A stretch of 10,336 nt of DNA from JAJDNW01 sp039714495 (GTDB lineage: Bacteria; Desulfobacterota; Desulfobacteria; Desulfobacterales; B30-G6). Below the pieces are notes generated by a model, which had not been told where the DNA came from, did no database searches, and was given only the letters and a program-made list of their open reading frames with translations. Both the position numbers and the translations under genes were made by a program. This document shows, one piece after another, positions 1-5,985 of this stretch (position 1 is its first letter; each line of letters opens with the position of its first letter). The stretch lies in NCBI GenBank assembly GCA_039714495.1, contig JBDLJD010000146.1, positions 1-10,336 on the forward strand. Reading direction: 5' to 3'.

Positions 1-34
1 TATATTAAATAATTGAGCCGTCGAGGTGTTTTGG

Positions 35-134
35 TCGTCATCCCTGCGTAGGCAGGGATCCAGAGCATTCAGCTAATCGCTTTCTGGATAGCGCAAAAGC
101 TTCACTGCGTGTCCCGCCTGCGTGGCAATGACGA
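35..134. repeat. Dispersed inverted repeat unit (TCGTCAT...ATGACGA type)
   Basis: Two arms face each other. The left arm starts TCGTCATCCCTGCG at 35 and the right arm ends GGCAATGACGA at 134. The reverse complement of the right arm resembles the left (TCGTCAT, then a GCAGGCGGGA-like core). The left arm itself folds: ATCCCTGC at 40-47 pairs perfectly with GCAGGGAT at 52-59 over a 4-nt loop. I recognise this as the widespread TCGTCATTCCCGCG-type bacterial intergenic repeat; its function is unknown. It belongs to the gene-free stretch 1-341. Confidence 0.65.
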
Positions 135-253
135 GGGTTTCTATTAAAAACTCTCCGACCCTTGAAATAATTCACTTATCAAATATAGTCCCAATTAAAA
201 CTTGTCACTTTTATCGGTTTCAATTCGCCGGATTCTATCTCTTGGTTCAAAAA

Positions 254-372
254 TGAACATCGAACATTCAACGTCCAACATCCAACGTCGAATGTGGTTT
301 ATCAGCTTATTGCATTCAGCCAAGAACCAACGGTTCGATGTTCAGTGTTGGATGTTCGATGTTGGATGTTCA
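254..372. repeat. Inverted array of degenerate GAACATC/CAAC iterons
   Basis: From 254 to 296 the sequence is a run of 7-10 nt words such as GAACATC, GAACATT, CAACGTC and CAACATC. From 325 to 372 the complementary words run the other way (GATGTT, GTGTTGG, GATGTTCGATG). The reverse complement of the right array closely resembles the left array but is not identical, so the two arms are degenerate inverted repeats around a ~28-nt centre. The right arm overlaps the last codons and stop of mnmA. No gene is visible in 1-341. Confidence 0.75.
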
Positions 373-1544
373 TGACTTCTGTCCTCTGGCTTCTGGCTTC
401 TGTCCTCTGGCAGTCTGACCTCTGATATAAAGCCCCCCCCCAACACCTCTTCCCCTTTGTAGAAAACCGCCCCCTGTCCTGGGGTGATGGCGGATTGGGG
501 GGATTGAAAACAAATCCGCGCCTCCTTTTCTCCAATGGGAACCATCAGGGATGGAGCAGCTGCATGGCGGTAGCGGATCCTCGTCTCAACATCTAAAGGC
601 GCCTCGGGTTTTGTGTGGATCCAGTTGATGTCCTCCACCAGGCACTCATTGGCAAATGTGTCCTGCTTGAACCCCACGATCAGGCAGTTTTCGCGGGTAT
701 CGATATGGATGACATAATACGGCTCACGGGCAGGGCAGTTGATGCCGCGCCGCTGACCGATGGTAAACAGGTGCAGGCCGGGATGCTGGCCGATGATGTT
801 ACCCTCTGTGTCCTTTATGGGGCCGGGCGTTGCCCTGAATTCGGCCTGCTGTATGAGAAAGTCGCTGTACCGGTTGTCGTGGATAAAGCAGACATCCTGG
901 CTTTCGCCGGGGGTGGTCGCTTCAAGGCCGGATTGCCGGGCCAGTTCTATGGTATCAGGTTTGGTCATGCCGCCAAGGGGGAAAATGGCTCTGCACAACA
1001 TTTCCTGGGAAAGCCTGGCCAGAAAATAGGACTGGTCCTTGGCCCGGTCTTTTCCACGCAGCAGTCTGCAGAAACCCTGCGGATCGGCCTGCACCCGGGC
1101 ATAGTGACCAGTAGCCAGCTTGTCCGCCCCCAGGGATTGGGCAAAGGTAAAGGCCGTACCGAACTTGATGGCCGGGTTGCACACCAGGCAAGGATTGGGG
1201 GTTTTCCCGACAGCATAGGTGTGGATAAAATAATCCACCACCTGGGATTGGAAGGCCTTTCGGCAGTCCATTATTTCAACTGGGATGTCCAGCTGGTCAG
1301 CAAGGGCCGCGGCAGTGCAGTGTGCAGCCGTGAAAGCGCTTCGATCGGTTTCGGAGGAGGTCTTTAGGGGCATTTCCGGTGTTGGCTTCTCAAAACCGGT
1401 AACGAAGTGAATGCCGACTAGATCGTGCCCCTGTTGCTTCAATACATGCGCGGCGACCAGGGAATCCACGCCACCACTGAGGAGGACGGCCGTTTTCGGG
1501 TTTCGCTTGCGGAGATTGATGATGTTCATGAAATCGTGGTACAC
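342..1544 (-). CDS. mnmA: tRNA-specific 2-thiouridylase MnmA (tRNA U34 thiolation)
   Basis: A cytoplasmic enzyme that adenylates U34 of tRNA-Lys/Glu/Gln and replaces its C2 oxygen with sulfur from a persulfide. The 400-aa product has the PP-loop SGGVDS at 23-28, TPNPCLVCNPAIKF at 115-128 with the expected catalytic Cys122 (C119 is an extra CxxC partner), ATGHYAR at 144-150, ESQDVCF at 214-220 with persulfide Cys219, and the C-terminal beta-barrel ending near EVLGGGFI at 366-373. The family normally ends there. The remaining ~25 residues (EDRSQKPEDRS, HPTSNIQH) are encoded by repeat DNA and are probably non-functional. Residues ~50-70 also differ from textbook MnmA. The listed start is GTG with a weak GGA 8 nt upstream; ATG at 1529 (residue 6) is an equally good alternative. 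No sulfur-relay partner is adjacent. Confidence 0.88.
   Translation of the reverse strand: MYHDFMNIINLRKRNPKTAVLLSGGVDSLVAAHVLKQQGHDLVGIHFVTGFEKPTPEMPLKTSSETDRSAFTAAHCTAAALADQLDIPVEIMDCRKAFQSQVVDYFIHTYAVGKTPNPCLVCNPAIKFGTAFTFAQSLGADKLATGHYARVQADPQGFCRLLRGKDRAKDQSYFLARLSQEMLCRAIFPLGGMTKPDTIELARQSGLEATTPGESQDVCFIHDNRYSDFLIQQAEFRATPGPIKDTEGNIIGQHPGLHLFTIGQRRGINCPAREPYYVIHIDTRENCLIVGFKQDTFANECLVEDINWIHTKPEAPLDVETRIRYRHAAAPSLMVPIGEKEARICFQSPQSAITPGQGAVFYKGEEVLGGGFISEVRLPEDRSQKPEDRSHEHPTSNIQH
371..421. repeat. CTTCTGTCCTCTGG iterons inside the mnmA 3' end
   Basis: Words CTTCTGTCCTCTGG, CTTCTGG and CTTCTGTCCTCTGG follow one another, so CTTCTGTCCTCTGG appears twice (from 375 and from 396), followed by a degraded copy in GTCTGACCTCTG. 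Read on the minus strand it encodes the EDRSQKPEDRS tail of MnmA. A related GAACAGAAGACAGACGACAG stretch lies at about 4721-4741. Confidence 0.6.
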
Positions 1545-1549
1545 GATTT
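1531..1549 (-). promoter_or_regulatory. Perfect hairpin covering the upstream (GTG) start of mnmA
   Basis: AAATCGTG (1531-1538) and CACGATTT (1542-1549) are perfectly complementary across a 3-nt centre. The putative GTG start codon (1544-1542 on the minus strand) lies in the stem and the ATG at 1529 follows the stem directly. If the hairpin forms in mRNA it would hide the GTG and favour the ATG. The arm AAAATCG recurs in the hairpin after fusA at 5963-5985. A regulatory role is inference. Confidence 0.45.
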
Positions 1550-1561
1550 TATTCCAGTATT

Positions 1562-1604
1562 AAAAACCTGGTCCTCTGGGCCAGGTCAGAGCCATTAGGC
1601 TCTG
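1562..1604 (-). terminator. Two adjacent hairpins followed by a T run upstream of mnmA
   Basis: Read on the minus strand: CAGAGCC-TAAT-GGCTCTG (1604-1587, perfect 7-bp stem), then ACCTGG...CCAGGT (1586-1566, 6-bp stem extendable to 9 with one mismatch), then five T (1566-1562). This has the form of an intrinsic terminator for minus-strand transcripts arriving from the ferredoxin gene. It ends only 17 nt before the mnmA GTG, so there is no room for an independent promoter after it; mnmA would need readthrough or attenuation. Confidence 0.5.
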
Positions 1605-1624
1605 CCGAAAAATTGACCCGAAGT

Positions 1625-1750
1625 TTTAAGTGATCTAAAGTTATAAGTGAACTAAAGTTGCTGAATCGCTTCGCTCTGTCGTTTATAAAAACAGATAGAA
1701 TTCCTTAACTTTAGGCACTTTAGTTCACTTTAGCGCACTTTAGTCACTTT
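1625..1750. repeat. CTAAAGTGA-type iterons in inverted arrangement
   Basis: At 1625-1658 the words read TTAAGTGATCTAAAG, TTATAAGTGAACTAAAG. From about 1704 to 1750 the complementary words read AACTTTAGGCAC, TTTAGTTCAC, TTTAGCGCAC, TTTAGTCAC with a 9-10 nt period. The arms face each other around a centre containing GCTGAATCGCTTCGC. The right arm merges into the 99-bp repeat starting at 1720. Confidence 0.7.
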
Positions 1751-1818
1751 GTGTTATGAAATTACCACTCCCTTCCAGGGAGAAACCAGTGCCGGGCCCT
1801 CTGGACCCGGGTATCTAC
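1720..1818 (+). repeat. 99-bp repeat, copy 1 (inverted copy at 10238-10336)
   Basis: Base-by-base comparison with the reverse complement of 10238-10336 gives 97 matches in 99 positions, with differences at 1724 and 1763. It comprises four TTTAGNNCAC-like iterons, TGTGTTATGAAA, a CTCCCT-TCC-AGGGAG hairpin and a GC-rich element that folds on the minus strand as CCGGGTCC-AGA-GGGCCCGG with one G-U pair. The shared sequence ends sharply at GTATCTAC. That end overlaps the stop codon of the ferredoxin gene, so the repeat abuts, or was inserted at, the 3' end of that gene. Confidence 0.9.
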
Positions 1819-2243
1819 TCGAAAAAGGTCATATTAATGGGGCGGATCTCCATCGCTCTGGTGGGGCAGGCGGGCACACAGAGTTCGCAGACACTGCATT
1901 TTTTTTGATGGAATTCAACCGTCATTTCAGGTCGCACCACTGAGAGGGCGCCCGTAGGGCATACTGCCGTGCAAGCGCCGCAGTGGGTGCATTTCTTTTT
2001 CACCCGTTTGATTTCCTGGGAGGCATTTTGCACCTGTACGCCGTTGTCTTTCAGATAAGCCACCCCCTCCCTGAAGTTTTTTCTGGTACCGGCCAATTCC
2101 AGGACCATGATGCCTTCCTTTCTTGGCAGAATGGCCGCGTTCAGAATGTTGAAGGTCAGGTCAAAGTCCTTTACCAGGTAGCAGACAATGGGTTTAGGGG
2201 CGACTTTTTTTGAAAAGCGCAAGATCAATATTTTAGAATACAC
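1815..2243 (-). CDS. NIL-domain protein with two [4Fe-4S] ferredoxin motifs
   Basis: A 142-aa soluble protein. Residues ~2-77 match a NIL domain, the small ligand-binding ferredoxin-like fold also found at the C-terminus of MetN-type methionine ABC ATPases. A bacterial-type 2x[4Fe-4S] ferredoxin domain follows: CTHCGACTAVCP (C85, C88, C91, C95) and CSVCELCVPACP (C116, C119, C122, C126), all eight ligands present. NIL-ferredoxins of anaerobes and methanogens have been linked, with the COG1900/DUF39 protein, to homocysteine formation from aspartate semialdehyde; that role is inferred here because no COG1900 gene is in the window. The start is GTG, with a strong GGAGG (2249-2253 on the minus strand) 5 nt upstream. 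The TAG stop lies within the 99-bp repeat. It is a single gene, divergent from the acyltransferase gene. Confidence 0.88.
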   Translation of the reverse strand: MYSKILILRFSKKVAPKPIVCYLVKDFDLTFNILNAAILPRKEGIMVLELAGTRKNFREGVAYLKDNGVQVQNASQEIKRVKKKCTHCGACTAVCPTGALSVVRPEMTVEFHQKKCSVCELCVPACPTRAMEIRPINMTFFE

Positions 2244-2523
2244 GACATCCTCCGAAAATTGAAAAAAATCGATCTTCTTATTGATAAATCTTCATGGATT
2301 TATTTAAATAAATATTCCAACCATTTTGGGATTGTACATGTTTCAAGCCGGGTTGTGCCAATTAGGGCATGATAATTTATGCCAAACGTTATATTTAATG
2401 GCTTATTGTATTTATGTCAATACATCACTCGACCCTTGGAATCCTTAAGACATATGATTAAGCAGAGGAACAATCGCACAAACTATGTGGCAACCCACTT
2501 GAAGAAGATTCAACCACTTTAAT
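2244..2523. other. AT-rich divergent intergenic region
   Basis: This 280-bp gap must hold the promoters for the ferredoxin gene (leftward) and the acyltransferase-hydrolase gene (rightward). Visible structures are a perfect 16-bp palindrome ATTTATTTAAATAAAT at 2298-2313, an overlapping AAATC-TTCATG-GATTT hairpin at 2286-2301, and GGCAT...ATGCC around 2366-2383. I could not identify a convincing -35/-10 pair on either strand. No gene or dispersed repeat is seen. Confidence 0.5.
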
Positions 2524-4680
2524 ATGAACCGATTCGCCTACAGAACCACCGGTCTCGCCATCAAGGCCCTGGAGAATCTTTCCAGGGCTAAAGTCAGGCT
2601 CCACGATGTGGAGAATGTGCCAGACAAGAACATTATCTTCGTGATCAATCACTTCACCCGGATTGAAACCCTGCTGATGCCCACCCACCTTTTCAAGATC
2701 ACCCAGGTACCCATCTGGTCCCTGGCTGCCGCCGAACTGTTCAAGGGGGCGCTCGGCAATGTCCTTGACAACCTGGGGGCGGTCTCCACCCGCAGCCCGG
2801 ACAGGGATCTTCTGGTGGTCAGGAGCTTGCTGCTGGGGGATGCCATGTGGATCATCTTTCCGGAAGGCCGCATGGTAAAAAGTAAGAAAATCATCGAAAA
2901 GGGACGCTACATGATTTCCTATGCGGGCGGCAAACACCCCCCGCATACCGGGGCGGCCACCCTGGCACTGCGTACGGAGTTTTACCGGGAGCGCCTTAAA
3001 GTATTGAGGGAACACAATTCTGAAGAAGCCGAACGTCTGCTCAAGCGTTTCAAGATCGATGACCCCGAGGGAATTTCCCCTAAACCAACCTGCATCGTAC
3101 CGGTAAATATAACGTACTACCCCATCCGGGCCAAGGAAAACGCCTTGAGCAACCTTGCCCAGAAAATGGTGGATAACCTGCCGGAGAGGGTTGTGGAGGA
3201 ATTCATGACCGAGGGGTTCATGCTGATCTCCGGGGTGGATATGGATATCCGCTTCGGCAAGTCGATCGAGATAAGGGATTACCTCGAGCCGGAATCGATC
3301 CGCCGCGATATCGGCGCTGAGCGGAAGATCGACTTTGACGATATGCTGCCGTCCCGGCGGTTGATGCGCAAAGCCGCCTTGAAAATCATGCAGCGCTACA
3401 TGGCCGGCATTTACAACATGACCACCCTGAATTACGACCACCTGTTTGCCTCCATCATCAGGAAACGCCCTTTCAGCAGAATGACGGCTGCGGACCTCAA
3501 AAGAAGGGCTTTTCTGGCAGCGTCTTCCGCTTTCGATGAAATGCAGGTGTTCTGCCACGAGAGCCTGCGCCAGGAACAATATCACCTGCTGACCGACGAC
3601 CGGCATGGGCGCTATCAGGACTTTATTTCCCTGGCTTCAGAAAAGGGCTGTGTGACTGAAAAGAACGGCGTACTGGTAAAATCATCTGCCATGGGGGATG
3701 TGTTCGACTTTCACATGGCGCGTGTCGAGAACCCGGTTTCCGTGATTGCCAACGAGGTGGAGCCCCTTGAAAAGTTCCAGAAACACATCCGGCGCATCGC
3801 CTGGCTGCCGGGGTTTGCCATTCGGCGCAGGATTGCCGATTTCCTCATGAAAAAGGCCGAGGAAGAGTTCAAGCATGATTACGAGACATTTTTCAAAGAG
3901 GGCGAGAGCAAAGCCTTGGATGTGGGCATGCCTTTTCTGTTAAAGGGAAAGCGAAAGTCAACGGGCGTGGTTCTGGCGCACGGATACATGGCGGCCCCTC
4001 TGGAGGTCAGGGCTTTGGCAAGCTATCTGCAGAAACAGGGCTATTGGGTCTATGCCCCGCGTTTGAAAGGGCACGGTACCTTACCCGACGATCTTGCCAT
4101 ACGGAGCTATCGTGAGTGGCTAACCTCGCTGGAGGCCGGCTACGCGGTTATCAGCAACCTGTGCAGCCGGGTGGTCATCGGTGGGTTTTCCACAGGTGCC
4201 GGTCTGGCGCTGCATCTGGCTGCCCGGGTGCAGGAAGCCGCCGGCGTGTTTGCCGTTTCCGCCCCCATGCGGCTCCACGACCTCGGGGCGCGCTTTGCGC
4301 CCGCCCTGGACGCGTGGAACCGGCTGATGGATAAACTGAGCGGCGGCGCCGCCAAAAAGGAGTTCGTGGAAAACAATCCTGAAAACCCGCACATCAACTA
4401 CTTCCGCAATCCCATTGCCGGCGTCAGAGAACTCGAGCGCTTGATGGAGGATCTGGATCCCCTGCTGCCGGACATCAACATTCCGACCCTGGTGGTTCAA
4501 TCAGACGGTGATCCCGTGGTGAATCCCAAAGGGTCCAAACAGATTTTCAAGAAGGTGGGGGCCGAAGACAAGGAATACATCCTGTTCAACATCGATCGAC
4601 ACGGCATTCTGCTGGGTGAGGGTTCCGAGCGTGTCCACAAACGCATCGGCACATTTGTGGAAAGGTTGGGGAGGTCATGA
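2524..4680 (+). CDS. Fused PlsC-like acyltransferase / alpha-beta hydrolase
   Basis: The 718-aa protein has two catalytic modules. Residues ~1-250 resemble the PlsC/LPLAT glycerolipid acyltransferase family: NHFTRIE at 42-48 sits where NHxSxxD is expected, giving H43-X4-E48 rather than the usual Asp, and IFPEGR at 111-116 matches the FPEG substrate motif. Residues ~250-465 are a helical, charged linker with no recognised motif. Residues ~478-718 form an alpha/beta hydrolase of the monoacylglycerol-lipase/serine-aminopeptidase type: VLAHGY (483-488, oxyanion hole), GFSTG (554-558, nucleophile S556), DGDPVV with likely acid D663, and H693 in DRHG. No signal peptide is visible. The family suggests acyl transfer to a lysophospholipid or other lipid with linked ester hydrolysis; the substrate is unknown. 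ATG 2524 has no clear Shine-Dalgarno, but an in-frame TGA at 2500 limits alternatives. It is monocistronic. Confidence 0.82.
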   Translation: MNRFAYRTTGLAIKALENLSRAKVRLHDVENVPDKNIIFVINHFTRIETLLMPTHLFKITQVPIWSLAAAELFKGALGNVLDNLGAVSTRSPDRDLLVVRSLLLGDAMWIIFPEGRMVKSKKIIEKGRYMISYAGGKHPPHTGAATLALRTEFYRERLKVLREHNSEEAERLLKRFKIDDPEGISPKPTCIVPVNITYYPIRAKENALSNLAQKMVDNLPERVVEEFMTEGFMLISGVDMDIRFGKSIEIRDYLEPESIRRDIGAERKIDFDDMLPSRRLMRKAALKIMQRYMAGIYNMTTLNYDHLFASIIRKRPFSRMTAADLKRRAFLAASSAFDEMQVFCHESLRQEQYHLLTDDRHGRYQDFISLASEKGCVTEKNGVLVKSSAMGDVFDFHMARVENPVSVIANEVEPLEKFQKHIRRIAWLPGFAIRRRIADFLMKKAEEEFKHDYETFFKEGESKALDVGMPFLLKGKRKSTGVVLAHGYMAAPLEVRALASYLQKQGYWVYAPRLKGHGTLPDDLAIRSYREWLTSLEAGYAVISNLCSRVVIGGFSTGAGLALHLAARVQEAAGVFAVSAPMRLHDLGARFAPALDAWNRLMDKLSGGAAKKEFVENNPENPHINYFRNPIAGVRELERLMEDLDPLLPDINIPTLVVQSDGDPVVNPKGSKQIFKKVGAEDKEYILFNIDRHGILLGEGSERVHKRIGTFVERLGRS

Positions 4681-5001
4681 GTAGTATGGAGTAAGGAGTA
4701 AGCAGTAGGTCGGAGGTCAAGAGAACAGAAGACAGACGACAGATGCAAGACAGGCAGTAGGGGGTGATCCGGAGATCGGATGACCGAGATTTTCAGGGCT
4801 GAAGCCCTGGACTACATGCCCATGCTTCTGATGGCAATGTAGTTCAGGGATTTATCCCTGCTGCTGAGTGCAATATTCCGGTTAACCACAATAAATTACG
4901 TGCGCAGCACAAATAACGGCCGAAGGCCTAATAACGCGCGTTAGCGCTAATGACAACAGCTGATAGTCGATTTTCGATGTTTCGTATACTGTTTGCAGTG
5001 A
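4681..5001. other. Gene-free region made of short repeats
   Basis: There is no credible gene in these 321 bp. From about 4681 to 4710 runs AGTATGGAGTAAGGAGTAAGCAGTAGG, and about 4721-4741 holds GAACAGAAGACAGACGACAG: iteron words of the same style as the other gaps. The two-hairpin repeat lies at 4794-4862. At 4915-4950 come GGCC-GAA-GGCC and CGCGCGTTAGCGCTAATGAC, another small hairpin-rich element. TGATCAG (4999-5005) and CTGATCA (5015-5021) form a 7-bp inverted repeat across the stop codon of the ATPase gene. Confidence 0.6.
4794..4862 (+). repeat. Two-hairpin dispersed repeat, copy A
   Basis: It starts with CAGGGCT-GA-AGCCCTG (4794-4809, perfect 7-bp stem) and ends with CAGGGAT-TT-ATCCCTG (4845-4860, perfect 7-bp stem). 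The 35-nt centre carries ACTACAT...ATGTAGT, a third 7-bp inverted pair. The same plan in the same orientation recurs at 8410-8479. The form recalls REP/BIME elements, though no RAYT transposase is in the window. Confidence 0.75.
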
Positions 5002-5703
5002 TCAGTCATTTCGGCTGATCAGCATCGTGGCTGGATCCAGCATCAGCTCCGGGTAATCCTTATCCGCTTCGACCCCTTTCTGCACCCTGACGTGCACATT
5101 TTTCCCTTCCGGCTGCAGCTGGAGAATCACATTGAACAGATCGTCAATATTGGACAGCTGAGGCGGTATCCCGTCCGGACCGGGTTCCTCATGGCGGTGG
5201 GTCTTAACGGAGAACCAGATCCTGAGGCCGTGGCGGTTCGAGAACTCCCTCAACTGCTGCATGGGTTCGAGTGCCTTATCGTCAAAGGGAAAACCATCGA
5301 TGATGATCATCTGGGGGGTGAAGATATTCTGTTCTGTGAGGTCATGCAGGCGCTCTTCCAGCTTGGGTACGCTGAACCCTTCCACTTTAAAGGTCATGAT
5401 AAAGCGCTTCGGCAGGATCGAGTCCCACAGCTGGTTGATCTGGGGGAGATTGTATTGTTTGGCCATGTTGTGAAAGACTTCCTTGTGCCACAGGCTGACT
5501 TTGTCCACAGGATCGTCCAGGCTGACGTGCAGTACGTTCTTTTCCCTCAGCAGCGTGTCGAGCGCCAGCTGCACCATCAGGGCGGTTTTGCCGACGCCGG
5601 CGCGTGCCAGCACGGCGCCGACGCCGCCCTCGGGGAGTATGTATTGATCTTCCTGTCCCAATAGCCTCAAGGGATTGCGCAGAATGAGATCTTTTTTAAG
5701 CAT
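5002..5703 (-). CDS. RecA/KaiC-like P-loop ATPase of unknown role
   Basis: From ATG 5703 the protein has 233 aa. It shows a Walker A motif ARAGVGKTA at 33-41 (K39, T40; the usual first Gly is Ala) and a Walker B motif MIIIDG at 132-137, with SLDDP (61-65) and SVKTHRHEE (165-173) in between and after as likely RecA-fold core elements. The fold resembles RecA/RadA/KaiC-type ATPases, which bind ATP and act on nucleic acid or partner proteins; there is no DNA-binding or zinc domain, so no function can be assigned. The frame stays open to 5817, but AGAGAGG 9 nt before ATG 5703 supports the shorter form. It is a lone gene, separated by hairpin-rich gaps from fusA upstream and from the convergent acyltransferase gene. 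A single-domain KaiC-like regulator is possible. Confidence 0.7.
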   Translation of the reverse strand: MLKKDLILRNPLRLLGQEDQYILPEGGVGAVLARAGVGKTALMVQLALDTLLREKNVLHVSLDDPVDKVSLWHKEVFHNMAKQYNLPQINQLWDSILPKRFIMTFKVEGFSVPKLEERLHDLTEQNIFTPQMIIIDGFPFDDKALEPMQQLREFSNRHGLRIWFSVKTHRHEEPGPDGIPPQLSNIDDLFNVILQLQPEGKNVHVRVQKGVEADKDYPELMLDPATMLISRND

Positions 5704-5712
5704 GATGAAATT

Positions 5713-5719
5713 CCTCTCT
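5713..5719 (-). promoter_or_regulatory. Shine-Dalgarno that decides the ATPase start
   Basis: AGAGAGG on the minus strand ends 9 nt before the ATG at 5703-5701. The more distal in-frame ATG at 5817 has no such site. This supports a 233-aa rather than 271-aa product. Confidence 0.6.
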
Positions 5720-5736
5720 TTAAGATGGATGATTTC

Positions 5737-5753
5737 AGCCGGGCTTGCCGGCT
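5737..5753 (-). other. Hairpin in the leader of the ATPase gene
   Basis: AGCCGG (5737-5742) and CCGGCT (5748-5753) form a perfect 6-bp GC-rich stem around a 5-nt loop, about 18 nt upstream of the Shine-Dalgarno. No T run follows, so it is not a clear terminator. If translation instead began at 5817 it would be coding. The rest of 5754-5940 shows no gene or clear promoter. Confidence 0.35.
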
Positions 5754-5943
5754 TGTATTTTTTTGGCCCGCCATCCTTTTGCTGGATACACGTGCTTTCT
5801 AAACCAATTACCATCATGTATAATTTTACCGCTTCAATGGATAACTGCTCTACATTTGAACCCCGCTGCTTTTCTAATTAAAGCATAGATCTATCCTGTT
5901 ACATGGGGGTGCAGGGATCAATATCTTGGCCTTTTGTATAGTA

Positions 5944-5985
5944 GCGACGAAGTCGCGTTATATAAAATCGGGGAACACGATTTTA
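5944..5985 (-). terminator. Hairpins directly after fusA, weak terminator candidate
   Basis: Immediately after the fusA TGA, the minus strand reads TAAAATCG-TGTTCCC-CGATTTTA (5985-5963, perfect 8-bp stem), then TATAACG, then GCGAC-TTC-GTCGC (5956-5944, perfect 5-bp stem). The first stem carries its own T4 in the descending arm but is AT-rich, so termination would be weak. The AAAATCGTG arm resembles the hairpin at the mnmA start (1531-1549), so this may be a dispersed repeat rather than a dedicated terminator. Confidence 0.45.

Noticed and set aside
302..535. 77-codon minus-strand frame with RTEARSQRTE and NIQHRTSNTEHRT
   Set aside because: It is the GAACATC and CTTCTGTCCTCTGG repeats read in another frame, overlapping the mnmA 3' end.
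615..1367. 250-codon open frame on the plus strand opposite mnmA
   Set aside because: It is antisense to a recognisable MnmA with all catalytic motifs; no motif or ribosome-binding site supports the opposite frame.
1625..1760. Possible CRISPR or replication-origin iteron array
   Set aside because: The words are 9-10 nt and abut each other with no ~30-nt spacers, and no cas or replication initiator gene is nearby.
2485..2502. Tiny upstream frame (five codons) before the acyltransferase gene
   Set aside because: It has no ribosome-binding site at a useful distance and no attenuator structure; five codons are expected by chance.
2458..3606. Long open frame (382 codons) on the minus strand opposite the acyltransferase
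   Set aside because: It is the shadow of the plus-strand gene; the product is low in family-like motifs, rich in His/Gln/Gly as expected for an antisense frame, and the plus-strand frame carries clear catalytic motifs.
5092..5664. 190-codon open frame on the plus strand opposite the ATPase gene
   Set aside because: The minus strand encodes Walker A and B motifs in a coherent RecA-like fold; the plus frame shows no recognisable domain.
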